From Cellulosimicrobium marinum (GTDB lineage: Bacteria > Actinomycetota > Actinomycetes > Actinomycetales > Cellulomonadaceae): a stretch of DNA of 64,000 nucleotides. The translations under genes and the position numbers were made by a program. This document shows positions 16,353 through 24,935 of this stretch, piece after piece; positions within the stretch are counted from its first letter, which is position 1, and each line of letters starts with the position of its first letter. The notes beneath the pieces are model-generated. The model was not told the origin of the DNA. It worked only from the letters and a program-made list of their open reading frames with translations, and did no database searches. The stretch is from contig NZ_JAJBZH010000002.1 in NCBI RefSeq assembly GCF_020551945.1, positions 496,001-560,000 of the forward strand, in the 5' to 3' direction.

Positions 16353-17912
16353 GTGCCCGACGCTCCCCGCCCCACCGTGCCCGACGCCGCGTCCCCCGGC
16401 CCGCGACCCACCGGCACCCTCGCCGGTCCTCCCGAGGCCGACGTGTCGCACTCCGTCCTCGCCGCGCTGCGCTCCCCGCGCCGGCTGCGGACCGAGGTCC
16501 TCGCCGGCCTCGTCGTCGCGCTCGCCCTCATCCCCGAGGCGATCGCGTTCTCGATCATCGCGGGCGTCGACCCGCGCCTCGGGCTGTTCGCGTCGTTCAC
16601 CATGGCGGTGTCTATCGCGTTCCTCGGCGGACGGCCCGCCATGATCTCGGCCGCGACGGGCGCCGTCGCGCTCGTCGTCGCACCGGTGGTGCGCGAGCAC
16701 GGCGTCGAGTACCTCGTCGCGACCGTCATCCTCGCCGGGGTGATCCAGGTGGTCCTGGGCCTGCTCGGCGTCGCCCGGCTCATGCGCTTCATCCCCCGCT
16801 CCGTCATGGTCGGGTTCGTCAACGCGCTCGCGATCCTCATCTTCACGTCCCAGCTCACGCACCTCGTCGGCGTGCCCTGGCAGGTGTACCCGCTGGTCGC
16901 CGTCGGCATCGCGATCATGGTGCTGCTGCCGCGCTGGACGACCGTCGTCCCCGCACCGCTCGTCGCGATCGTGCTGCTCACCGCGGCCACCGTCCTCGCG
17001 GCGATCCACGTGCCGACCGTGGGCGACGAGGGCGAGCTCCCCGAGTCCCTGCCGTCCCTGCTGCTCCCCGACGTGCCGCTGAACCTCGACACGCTGCAGG
17101 TCATCGCGCCCTACGCGCTCGCCATGGCGCTCGTCGGGCTCCTGGAGTCCCTCCTCACGGCCAAGCTCGTCGACGACGTCACGGACACCCACTCGAACAA
17201 GACGCGCGAGGCGTGGGGCCAGGGCGCCGCCAACGTCATCACCGGCCTCTTCGGGGGCATGGGCGGGTGCGCCATGATCGGCCAGACGATGATCAACGTG
17301 AAGGCGTCGGGCGCCCGCACGCGCATCTCGACGTTCCTCGCCGGCGTGTTCCTGCTGATCCTGGTGGTGGGGCTCGGCGACGTGGTCGCGATCATCCCCA
17401 TGGCCGCGCTCGTCGCGGTGATGATCATGGTGTCCGTCGGCACGTTCGACTGGCACTCCGTCCGCCCGTCGACGCTGCGCCGCATGCCGCGCTCCGAGAC
17501 CGCGGTCATGCTCTCGACCGTCGTCGTCACCGTCTGGACGCACAACCTCGCCTACGGCGTGGGCGTCGGCGTGCTCGTCGCGACGCTGCTGTTCGCCCGG
17601 CGCGTCGCGCACCTCACGACCGTCACCCGCGTCGGGACCGACGGCGCGACGTGCACCTACGTCGTCGAGGGCGAGCTGTTCTTCGCCTCCTCCAACGACC
17701 TCGTCTACCGGTTCGACTACGCCGGGGACCCGCCGCACGTCGTGGTCGACCTCACGAAGGCGCACGTGTGGGACGCGTCGACCGTGGCGACGCTCGACGC
17801 GATCCGCACGAAGTACGCGGCCAAGGGCACGACCCTCACCGTCGTCGGGGCGAACGCCGACACCGCCGCACGGCTCGACCGCCTCGGCGGGACGCTCGGC
17901 GCCGGGCACTGA
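16353..17912 (+). CDS. SulP-family anion transporter with STAS domain
   Basis: 519 residues. The SLC26/SulP transmembrane domain (about residues 45-410) begins with AGLVVALALIPEAIAFSIIAG, the usual first helices, and includes GGMGGCAMIGQTMINVKASG. A cytoplasmic STAS domain (about 425-519) ends the protein (VVVDLTKAHVWDASTVATLD). SulP proteins move sulfate, bicarbonate or dicarboxylates; the substrate cannot be fixed, although CAMIGQ-type members without further sulfate motifs are often bicarbonate/other anion carriers. The GTG at 16353 is at leaderless distance from TAGAGT. A 75-bp copy of its 3' end recurs at 18860-18934. Confidence 0.88.
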   Translation: MPDAPRPTVPDAASPGPRPTGTLAGPPEADVSHSVLAALRSPRRLRTEVLAGLVVALALIPEAIAFSIIAGVDPRLGLFASFTMAVSIAFLGGRPAMISAATGAVALVVAPVVREHGVEYLVATVILAGVIQVVLGLLGVARLMRFIPRSVMVGFVNALAILIFTSQLTHLVGVPWQVYPLVAVGIAIMVLLPRWTTVVPAPLVAIVLLTAATVLAAIHVPTVGDEGELPESLPSLLLPDVPLNLDTLQVIAPYALAMALVGLLESLLTAKLVDDVTDTHSNKTREAWGQGAANVITGLFGGMGGCAMIGQTMINVKASGARTRISTFLAGVFLLILVVGLGDVVAIIPMAALVAVMIMVSVGTFDWHSVRPSTLRRMPRSETAVMLSTVVVTVWTHNLAYGVGVGVLVATLLFARRVAHLTTVTRVGTDGATCTYVVEGELFFASSNDLVYRFDYAGDPPHVVVDLTKAHVWDASTVATLDAIRTKYAAKGTTLTVVGANADTAARLDRLGGTLGAGH

Positions 17913-17922
17913 CGCCTTCGCC

Positions 17923-18765
17923 TCAGGTGTCGGCGTGCCGCCACTGCATGAGGCGCTCGCGACTGCGCACGACCCGCAGCAGCGTCGTGAGCAGCAGCCC
18001 CCCCACCAGGTTGCCGAGGACGACCCACCCGAACCAGGGCAGCCACGTACCGAGCGAGGCGCCGGGCTCACCGGCATGCACCGCCACGAAGACGATCAGC
18101 GTGTCGAGCACCGAGTGCAGCAGGCCGGTGCCCACGATCACGAAGGCGATCGCGACCGCCGCGACGATCCGGGCGACGTCGTCGTCGGTGCCGTTCTGCA
18201 TGCGCGTCAGCAGGGTGATCGCGGCACCGGCCAGGACGGCGAGGGCGAAGGTGCGCAGGTCGAGGGGGTGGCCGAGGAACTCGCGGCTCAGCTCGCCCGC
18301 CGTGGAGTGCAGGTCGGGTAGCGCCACGGCGACGAGCCAGGCGAGCACCCAGCCGCCGACGAGGTTGCCGAGGAGCGTGCCGCCCCACAGCCGCAGCATG
18401 TGGGTCCACCGCGCCTCGCCGGCCACGACCACCATGACGGGCACGTGGAAGCTCTCCGTGAAGAGCTCGCTGTGACCGAGCCGGAGCGCGATGAACCCGA
18501 CCGAGAACGCGAGCGCACCCAGCAGCATGCTCCCGGTCTCGTGCACGACGACGAGCAGGGCGAGCACGCCCACGCCCACCTCGATGCCGGCGACCGTGCC
18601 CGTCGCGAGCAGGTCGGGCGTGGTGCGGTGCAGCCGCGGTCGCCCCTCGAGGACGACGCGGTCGAGCGTCTCGTCCTTCTCCTCGGTCGTCTCCGGCTCG
18701 TCCTCGCGCTCGTGCGGAGGGACGTGGTCGGCGTGCTGCTCCCGCGCGTCGTCGTGCTTCTCCAC
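17923..18765 (-). CDS. Formate/nitrite transporter (FNT) family channel
   Basis: 280 residues. After a charged N-terminal arm of about 50 residues (many Glu/Asp/Lys), six transmembrane helices follow with FNT features: a glycine-rich first helix (GTVAGIEVGVGVLALLVV), LGHSELFTESFHVPVM and LWGGTLLGNLVGG. It belongs to the YfdC-like branch rather than classical FocA. GGAGG 6 nt before the GTG at 18765 sets the start. It is convergent with sulP, only 10 bp apart, and is flanked on the other side by a remnant of a second sulP tail, suggesting it arrived or was rearranged within a sulP duplication. Confidence 0.82.
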   Translation of the reverse strand: MEKHDDAREQHADHVPPHEREDEPETTEEKDETLDRVVLEGRPRLHRTTPDLLATGTVAGIEVGVGVLALLVVVHETGSMLLGALAFSVGFIALRLGHSELFTESFHVPVMVVVAGEARWTHMLRLWGGTLLGNLVGGWVLAWLVAVALPDLHSTAGELSREFLGHPLDLRTFALAVLAGAAITLLTRMQNGTDDDVARIVAAVAIAFVIVGTGLLHSVLDTLIVFVAVHAGEPGASLGTWLPWFGWVVLGNLVGGLLLTTLLRVVRSRERLMQWRHADT

Positions 18766-18859
18766 GTCGTCCTCCGCTCCGGCGCGACCGGTCGCCGCGC
18801 CGCCCCCATGCTGCCGCAGCGCTCCGGTCGACGCCCGTCCGCGCAGGGACCGGACGCAC

Positions 18860-18934
18860 GTCGTCGCTGGGGCGAAAGCCGACACCGCCGTACGGCTCGA
18901 CCGCCTCGGCGGGAGGCTCGGCACCAGGCACTGA
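18860..18934 (+). pseudogene. Remnant of a second sulP STAS tail
   Basis: The last 25 codons in this frame read ADTAVRLDRLGGRLG before a stop, nearly identical to the C terminus of the SulP protein (ADTAARLDRLGGTLG). Nucleotide identity is high over about 75 bp, with one 3-bp insertion. No SulP-like sequence precedes it. This is a truncated duplicate, not an expressed gene. Confidence 0.75.
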
Positions 18935-18987
18935 CACGTCCGGGTGCCGGGCGGTGCGGGCGTGGGGTGTGGTGGTCGACGGCGCCC

Positions 18988-20232
18988 CTACCGCTGCGGC
19001 CGGACGGTCGGCAGAGCGGTCGGCTGGATCCCCGGGACCAGCTCGTCCATCATCCGGAGGAGCGCCGAGGCCTGGTAGACCTCGGCGCGCCGGAACCGCC
19101 CGCCCGAGGGCGCGAGGATGCCGGCGTCGACCAGGCTGTCGACGACGGCACGGGCGGTCACCCCGGAGACGCCCAGCGCGGACCGGAGGTAGCGGGCCGT
19201 GACCACGGGTTGCTCGGCGAGGGTGCGCACCGCGGCGTGGACCGACGAGTCCGACCGGAACCGCGCGAGCCGCTGAGCCCAGTCGTCCTGGACCGCCTCC
19301 GCCTGCTCCAGGACGCGGACGGTCTCGTCCGCGGCGGCGGCGAGGACGTCGGCGAACCAGGTGACGAACTGGCTCACGGCCTCGTGCCGGTCGCCCGGCG
19401 CACCGTGGCGGAACGCGGTCAGCCGGCGGACGTACTCGTCCGTGTCTCGTCGCAGCACTACGGACAGCGGGAGCACACCGTGGTCCAGCACCGCCGCACG
19501 GGCCAGGTAGCCGTGCACGAGCACGCGCCCGGTGCGTCCGTTGCCGTCCTCGTACGGGTGGACGGTCTCGAACTGCGCGTGGAGGAGTGCGGCCTTCACC
19601 AGGGCGTTGTCGCCGCTCCGGTTCGCATAGTCGAGAAGGTTCGCCATGAGCCCGGAGACCGTGCGGGGCGGAGGGGCGACGTAGGACGCGGTGAGCTTCG
19701 AGGACCCGCCGATCTGCACGTCGGTGGTCCGGTACCCGCCGCTGTGGACGTGCGGTGCGATCGTCCGGTGGACGTCGTGGATCGCCACGTCGGTCCAGGG
19801 GGCGCGCAGCGACTCGACGCCGCGGCGGACGGAGTCCAGGTTGCCCAGGATCGCGTGCGCGGTGTCCAGGCGGTCGAACTGGTGCCCGCTCAGCCCGGGA
19901 TCCCGCTCCTGGAGCTGCGCGACCATGACGTTGCGCGGCGTCTCCCGCAAGCCTTCCACCCAGGAGGACGAGATCGACTCGCTCCGCACGAGCGTCGCGT
20001 AGAGGATCGGGAACGGGCGCTCCCTGAGCCGCTGGGCGACACGGGCCACCACACCGGCGACGTCGGAGACCGCTTCCATGGCCTCGGTGCTGATCCACCG
20101 GGCCATGCGCTCGTCCAGGGGGGCGGGGAAGTAGCGCAGGAACGTGCCGCCCCGGCGGTCGGCAGCCCGCATCGCCGACATGTCCGGCGCCTGAACCTCA
20201 CGGACCCACAGGCTCTCGTCCGGCACGGCCAC
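18988..20232 (-). CDS. Fic-domain protein (AMPylase) with N-terminal inhibitory helix
   Basis: 414 residues. The Fic core holds the complete catalytic motif HPYEDGNGRTGR at residues 225-236, so nucleotide transfer (usually AMP from ATP to a protein hydroxyl) should be possible. An inhibitory (S/T)xxxE(G/N) motif, SSWVEG at 89-94, lies N-terminal: class II, self-inhibited. A C-terminal winged helix (LGVSGVTARAVVDSLVDAGIL) may bind DNA, suggesting autoregulation. No antitoxin-like gene is adjacent. A 10-bp inverted repeat lies about 20 bp upstream of the GTG start, between it and the divergent cold-shock gene. Confidence 0.88.
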   Translation of the reverse strand: MAVPDESLWVREVQAPDMSAMRAADRRGGTFLRYFPAPLDERMARWISTEAMEAVSDVAGVVARVAQRLRERPFPILYATLVRSESISSSWVEGLRETPRNVMVAQLQERDPGLSGHQFDRLDTAHAILGNLDSVRRGVESLRAPWTDVAIHDVHRTIAPHVHSGGYRTTDVQIGGSSKLTASYVAPPPRTVSGLMANLLDYANRSGDNALVKAALLHAQFETVHPYEDGNGRTGRVLVHGYLARAAVLDHGVLPLSVVLRRDTDEYVRRLTAFRHGAPGDRHEAVSQFVTWFADVLAAAADETVRVLEQAEAVQDDWAQRLARFRSDSSVHAAVRTLAEQPVVTARYLRSALGVSGVTARAVVDSLVDAGILAPSGGRFRRAEVYQASALLRMMDELVPGIQPTALPTVRPQR

Positions 20233-20251
20233 CCCTTCCGCTCGGTATCTC

Positions 20252-20283
20252 AGGGTTAAGGGTAGGCGAACAACCTTAACTCT
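20252..20283. promoter_or_regulatory. Inverted repeat between fic and cold-shock genes
   Basis: AGGGTTAAGG (20252-20261) and CCTTAACTCT (20274-20283) pair at 9 of 10 positions with a 12-nt centre. Position just upstream of the fic start suggests an operator, possibly for the winged-helix domain of the Fic protein itself. Confidence 0.5.
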
Positions 20284-20354
20284 GCGGCGTCGTCCGCGCC
20301 GTGCTCGCCGGGGGACACTGGAAGCAGCACATCTGCCGAGACGAGGAGTCCGAA

Positions 20355-21278
20355 GTGCCCCAGGGAACAGTCCGATGGTTCGACGCCGACCGAGGGTTCG
20401 GCTTCATCGACCTCGGGAACGAGGCGGAGGACCTGTTCGTCCACGCGTCAGAGATCGTCGGTGACGACGGGCCGAAGGTGCTCCGCGAGGGGCAGGCCGT
20501 GGAGTTCGAGGTGGGCGCGGGCGACCGTGGCCCGCAGGCGCGTCGCGTCCGTGTCACGGGGGACCACGCCGCCGACGCGACCCTGGGCGTGCTCGGCACC
20601 GTCGCCTGGTACGAGCCGACCAAGGGGTACGGCTTCGTCACGCCCGACGGTGGTCGCGACGAGGTCTTCGTCCACAGCTCGGCCATCGTCGGGGGCGGTG
20701 TCGTCACCGAGGGGCAGCGGGTGGCGTTCCTCGTCGTCGCGGGGGAGCGGGGCCCGCAGGCGGACCACCTGCTGCCGCTCGGCGCGCAGGCCGCACCCGC
20801 GGCGTCGGACGGGGCGGACGGCACGGTGTCCTGGTACGACGACACGAAGGGCTTCGGCTTCGTCGTGCCCGACGCCGGGGGCGGGGACGTCTTCGTCCAT
20901 GTCAGCGAGCTCGGCGGGGGGCTCACCGAGCTCTCCGAGGGGGCGCGCGTGACGTTCGAGGTCGTCGCCGGCGACAAGGGGCCGAACGCCCGCAACGTGC
21001 GGCTCGTTCGCGGCGCCGGTCGTGGTGCCCCGGACCGCGGCCGCGCGGGTCGTCCCGGGTCGTCCGGCAGGCCGGTGCGCGGGGGCGAGGGCACCGTCGC
21101 GCGCTACGACGCCGACCGCGGGTTCGGCTTCATCACGCCGGACGCCGGTGGCGACGACCTGTTCGTCCACGTGTCGGTCGTGCGGGGCGACGAGCTGCTG
21201 GAAGAGGGCGACCGGGTCCGCTTCACGGTGCGCCAGAGCGACCGGGGGCCGCAGGCCGACCGGGTCGAGCTGCTGTAG
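20355..21278 (+). CDS. Protein with four tandem cold-shock domains
   Basis: 307 residues containing four CSD OB-folds: residues 3-67, 80-140, 155-218 and 246-307. Each carries both RNA-binding motifs: RNP1 as GFGFI/GYGFV/GFGFV/GFGFI and RNP2 as LFVH/VFVH/VFVH/LFVH. Typical bacterial Csp proteins are single domains of about 70 residues. A glycine/arginine-rich linker (219-245) precedes domain 4. GAGGAG 6 nt before the GTG at 20355 sets the start. It probably binds single-stranded nucleic acid as an RNA chaperone; tandem domains should raise affinity and footprint. No partner gene is evident. Confidence 0.88.
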   Translation: MPQGTVRWFDADRGFGFIDLGNEAEDLFVHASEIVGDDGPKVLREGQAVEFEVGAGDRGPQARRVRVTGDHAADATLGVLGTVAWYEPTKGYGFVTPDGGRDEVFVHSSAIVGGGVVTEGQRVAFLVVAGERGPQADHLLPLGAQAAPAASDGADGTVSWYDDTKGFGFVVPDAGGGDVFVHVSELGGGLTELSEGARVTFEVVAGDKGPNARNVRLVRGAGRGAPDRGRAGRPGSSGRPVRGGEGTVARYDADRGFGFITPDAGGDDLFVHVSVVRGDELLEEGDRVRFTVRQSDRGPQADRVELL

Positions 21279-22046
21279 CCCGGACCGCGTCCCGGGGGAA
21301 GGGCGTCTCGCGGCTCTCCAGCCGGAACCGGCGCTGGAAGTCCCCGACGACCGCGGCGAGCGGGGCGTCGCGCAGGAGGATCCTCGTGACCGCCGGGGGA
21401 AGGCCCTGGGGCGCCTTCCCCCGGGCGCACGAGCGCACGACGTCGCGGCGCTCGTCGGGCCCGAGTCCCAGGAGGGCGACGAGCAGCCAGTTCACGAGGT
21501 AGGTGGCGACGAACCCGCGGTCGTAGTCGCGGTGCGCGGCGGCGAAGCCCGCCTCGTCGGGCGCGAGGTCGAACCCGTCGGCGACGGCGAGCCCGTAGTC
21601 GGCGACGCGGAGCCGCCCGCCGTCGACCGCTCCAGCGCCGCGCCGCCGTCCGGGAGCACCCGCCGGTGGTACGTCAGCGGGAAGCCGTCGTGGTCGCCCG
21701 CGAGCACCCAGCCCGTCGTCGCCGCGTGCACGGCGACCTCCCGCCACGCGCCGAACCCCGGACCGCCCAGCGTGCCGACCCCGTAGTGGCAGGACATCGG
21801 CAGACCGAACAGGTTGGCCGTCGAGCCCACGTTCTCCGGTCGCCGCTCCAGGTCCGTGAGGCGCACGTGCTTGACGAACACGGGAACCCCGTCGACGACC
21901 GTCCGCAGCGTCCGCCCACCGATGCCCCACCCGGCCGGCTCGGCGGCGTCGAGCAGGTCCCGCACCTCGTCGTCGCCGTACCGCGCCAGCGTCGCGGACA
22001 CCGTGCGGTACGCCGCGATCCGGGCCGCGCGGGCCACGTCAGGCAC
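21223..22046 (-). pseudogene. Broken protein-kinase-like gene
   Basis: Two consecutive minus-strand frames together resemble one kinase-like protein known from actinobacteria. The first (from the GTG at 22046) gives about 140 residues with VPVFVKHVRLTDLE, GSTANLFGLPMSCHYGVG and GFGAWREVAVHA. Near 21630 the similarity moves to another frame: VADYGLAVADGFDLAPDEAG and YDRGFVATYLVNWLLVALLG, the ADFGL-like and C-terminal part. The segment between, with the catalytic loop, appears to be missing, so there is both a frameshift and an internal deletion. The start overlaps the permease stop by 8 bp. Family identity is from memory of the motif set. Confidence 0.6.
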
Positions 22047-23304
22047 GGTGACCGCCGGCTCGGCGGACCCGCCACCACCGCAGCCCGACGCCCACGGCGA
22101 GGACGACGGCGCCCGCCGCGACGGCGGACGGGGGCAGCGTCGCGACGAGCACGACGCACCCGACGGCGCCGAGCACCTGGCCCCCGCGGGGGTAGAGCCG
22201 GTGCGGGGCGTGCTGGCGCAGCGCGGAGAGGTTGGCGACGAGGTAGTAGACGAGGACGCCGAAGGAGGAGAAGCCGATCGCGCCGCGCAGGTCCGTGACG
22301 AGGACGAGGAGCACGACGACGCCGCCGACGACGAGCTCCGCGTGGTGCGGCACGGCGAAGCGGGGGTGGACGGCGTCGAGCCACCGGGGCAGGTCGCCGG
22401 TGCGGGCCATGGCGAGGGTCGTGCGGCTCACGCCCGCGAGCAGCGCGAGGAGCGCGCCGGTGCTCGCGGCGACCGCCCCGACCGCGACGACGGGGCCCGC
22501 CCACGCCTGCCCGCCGGCCGTCGCGGCGTCCGCGACCGGTGCCGTGGACGCGGCCAGGCCGTCCGGCCCGAGGACGGCGAGCAGCGTCACCGCGACGACG
22601 GCGTAGACCGCGACCGCGACCCCGAGGGCCAGGAGGATCGCGCGGGGGATCGTGCGGCGCGGGTCCCGCACCTCCTCGCCGAGCGTCGCGAGCCGCGCGT
22701 ACCCGGCGAACGCGAAGAACAGCAGCCCCGCGGACTGCAGGACGCCGTACCAGCCGCCGTGCGCGCCTTCGGGCCCGAGCACTGACCAGCGCGCCGCGCC
22801 GCTCGTGGCGCCCGCCGCGACGGCCGTCGCGAGCGCGAGGAGCGTCACGACGACGAGCACCCGTGCGGCCTGCGCCGTGCGCGTGACGCCGCGGTACCCG
22901 ATCGTGGTGAGCACCACGACGACCGCCGCCGCGACGGACCGCTCCCACCCGTCCGGCGCGACGTACGCCCCGACGACGAGCGCCATCGCGGCACAGCTCG
23001 CGGTCTTCCCGACGACGAAACCCCAGCCCGCGACGTAGCCCCACCACGGGCCGAGGTGCTCGCGCCCGTACACGTACGTGCCGCCGGACGTCGGGTGCTG
23101 GGCGGCGAGCTGGGCCGACGACGTGGCGTTGGCGAGCGCGACGAGCGCGGCGAGGGCGAGCCCGACGAGCAGACCGGTCCCGGCGGCCGCGGCGGCCGGT
23201 GCGAACACCGCGTAGACACCCGCTCCGATCATCGCGGAGACACCGACGACGACGGCGTCGCCGGTGCCGAGCCGTCGTGCCAGGGCGCCGTGCGCAGGGG
23301 TCAT
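22039..23304 (-). CDS. APC-superfamily amino acid permease
   Basis: 421 residues with 12 hydrophobic segments. The first helix has the unwound GAGVY motif (VGVSAMIGAGVYAVFAPAAA) that binds the amino-acid backbone in APC carriers, followed by TSGGTYVYGREHLGPWWGY, as in YfnA/CAT-type cationic amino acid permeases. LATLGEEVRDPRRTIPRAIL in the middle is the conserved helix 6-7 region. Substrate is unspecified. CAGGCT 6 nt before the ATG suggests a leaderless start. The kinase-like pseudogene follows with an 8-bp overlap. Confidence 0.88.
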   Translation of the reverse strand: MTPAHGALARRLGTGDAVVVGVSAMIGAGVYAVFAPAAAAAGTGLLVGLALAALVALANATSSAQLAAQHPTSGGTYVYGREHLGPWWGYVAGWGFVVGKTASCAAMALVVGAYVAPDGWERSVAAAVVVVLTTIGYRGVTRTAQAARVLVVVTLLALATAVAAGATSGAARWSVLGPEGAHGGWYGVLQSAGLLFFAFAGYARLATLGEEVRDPRRTIPRAILLALGVAVAVYAVVAVTLLAVLGPDGLAASTAPVADAATAGGQAWAGPVVAVGAVAASTGALLALLAGVSRTTLAMARTGDLPRWLDAVHPRFAVPHHAELVVGGVVVLLVLVTDLRGAIGFSSFGVLVYYLVANLSALRQHAPHRLYPRGGQVLGAVGCVVLVATLPPSAVAAGAVVLAVGVGLRWWRVRRAGGHRA

Positions 23305-23427
23305 GCCCGCAGCCTGCCACGGTCAGGTGGCCGCGAGGAGAACGCCCCGAGTTGTGCGTCCCGCGGACCGGCCTACGTTCGAGGGAGACCACGGCCCACC
23401 AGGGCCCCGACCGACGAGGGAGCGATC

Positions 23428-23712
23428 ATGGCCGACACCGAGCCGACGGGCGGACGCGGGACGGGCGAGGAGCAGGACTGGCACGAGCAGAGCGGACCTC
23501 GCGGGGCCTCGGCACGCCCCGAGGACGCGGGCGACGAGCGGACGGACGCCGTCGAGACGGAAGACCGGGACCCTGAGGGGGCGCCCGACATCGGCACGGC
23601 GGGGGCGTTCCCCGCGCTCGCCAACGACGCGCTCGCGAAGGACCCGGACGTCCCCACCGACGTCGACGGCGACCCGGCGCCGGGCGGCGAGCCCGACCTG
23701 CGAGACGCGTGA
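23428..23712 (+). CDS. Small acidic protein of unknown function
   Basis: 94 residues, strongly acidic and hydrophilic (MADTEPTGGRGTGEEQD at the start, many Asp/Glu/Pro), predicted disordered, with no domain recognised. GAGGGAG precedes the ATG by about 6 nt. Its stop overlaps the ATG of the YihY-family gene (TGATG), so the two are co-translated. It may be a cytosolic partner or a stress-related disordered protein; nothing in the sequence tells which. Confidence 0.65.
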   Translation: MADTEPTGGRGTGEEQDWHEQSGPRGASARPEDAGDERTDAVETEDRDPEGAPDIGTAGAFPALANDALAKDPDVPTDVDGDPAPGGEPDLRDA

Positions 23713-24851
23713 TGGCGACCGCCGACGAGACGTCCGAGCGGGCCGACGCCCCGCCGCCGGACGACCCGCGCAAGCCCGACGCCCCGACCGACCTCGAGAA
23801 GCGGTCGTGGCTGTACACCCTGAAGACGACGGTGCGCGAGTTCTCCGCCGACCAGTGCCTCGACCTCGCCGCCGCCCTGACCTACTACGCCGTCCTCGCG
23901 GCGGCACCCGCGCTGCTGGCGCTCGTGTCGTTGCTCGGCCTGGTCGGCGACGCCGAGCAGATGGTCAACCGGGTCATGACGACCCTGTCCGACCTGGTAC
24001 CCGAGGAGACCCTCGAGATCGTGCGCCCGCTCGTCGAGAGCATCGCCGACGGCGGCGGGCGGGCTGGCCTCGCGCTCGTCGTCGGTGTCGTGCTCGCGCT
24101 GTGGTCGGCGTCGGGGTACGTCGGCGCGTTCGGGCGTGCGATGAACCGCGTGTACGGGGTGGAGGAGGGGCGGCCGATCTGGAAGCTGCGGCCCGTGATG
24201 CTGCTCGTCACCGTCGTGACCGTCCTCTTCGCGGCGGTGATCATCGCCGCCCTGGTGCTCTCCGGGCCGGTCGCCCGCTCGATCGGTGACCTGATCGGTC
24301 TCGGCTCGACGGCCGTGACCGTCTGGAACATCGTGAAGTGGCCGGTCATCGTGCTGCTCGTGGTGATCCTCCTGGCGATCCTGTACCACGTCACGCCCAA
24401 CGTGAAGCAGCCGAAGTTCCGCTGGGTGAGCGTCGGCGCGGTCGTGGCGATCGTCGTGTGGGCGATCGCCTCCGCCGGGTTCGGGTTCTACGTCGCGAAC
24501 TTCGGCAACTACGGGGCGACGTACGGCACGCTCGCCGGCATCATCGTCTTCCTGCTGTGGCTGTGGATCACCAACCTCGCGCTGCTGTTCGGTGCCGAGC
24601 TCGACGCCGAGCTCGAGCGCAGCCGTGAGCTCCAGGGCGGGATCGCGGCGGAGGAGACGCTCCAGCTCCCGCCGAAGGACACGCGCGCGAGCGACAAGCG
24701 CGCGAGCAAGCGCGCGGACGACGTGGCGAAGGGGCGCGAGATGCGCGACGCGGCGCGGGCCGCGGGCGCCGACGAGGCCTACCGGGAGGACCGGGACCGG
24801 CGGGAGGGTCGGGGCCGTCACGCCGGGAGCGACCTCCCGGACGACTCCTGA
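23712..24851 (+). CDS. YihY/BrkB-family membrane protein
   Basis: 379 residues. Six transmembrane helices (about residues 50-300) of the YihY/virulence factor BrkB family: LAAALTYYAVLAAAPALLAL, then WSASGYVGAFGRAMNRVYGVEEGRPIWKLR, and GATYGTLAGIIVFLLWLW are the conserved blocks. The charged C-terminal tail (KRASKRADDVAKG) is cytoplasmic. The family is widespread; its function is not established (the old RNase BN label is wrong). It is coupled to the small acidic gene before it. Confidence 0.88.
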   Translation: MATADETSERADAPPPDDPRKPDAPTDLEKRSWLYTLKTTVREFSADQCLDLAAALTYYAVLAAAPALLALVSLLGLVGDAEQMVNRVMTTLSDLVPEETLEIVRPLVESIADGGGRAGLALVVGVVLALWSASGYVGAFGRAMNRVYGVEEGRPIWKLRPVMLLVTVVTVLFAAVIIAALVLSGPVARSIGDLIGLGSTAVTVWNIVKWPVIVLLVVILLAILYHVTPNVKQPKFRWVSVGAVVAIVVWAIASAGFGFYVANFGNYGATYGTLAGIIVFLLWLWITNLALLFGAELDAELERSRELQGGIAAEETLQLPPKDTRASDKRASKRADDVAKGREMRDAARAAGADEAYREDRDRREGRGRHAGSDLPDDS

Positions 24852-24853
24852 CA

Positions 24854-24915
24854 TGCCGAACCCCGGGTTGCACGTCAGGAGGTCGGACGACTAACGAGCA
24901 ACCCGGGGTTCGGCA
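24854..24915. terminator. GCCGAAC-type palindrome, bidirectional terminator
   Basis: Perfect 18-bp arms, TGCCGAACCCCGGGTTGC (24854-24871) and its complement (24898-24915), with a 26-nt loop, between convergent yihY and alkylsulfatase genes. Confidence 0.75.
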
Positions 24916-24935
24916 CGGACCTTGGCCGCAAGACC

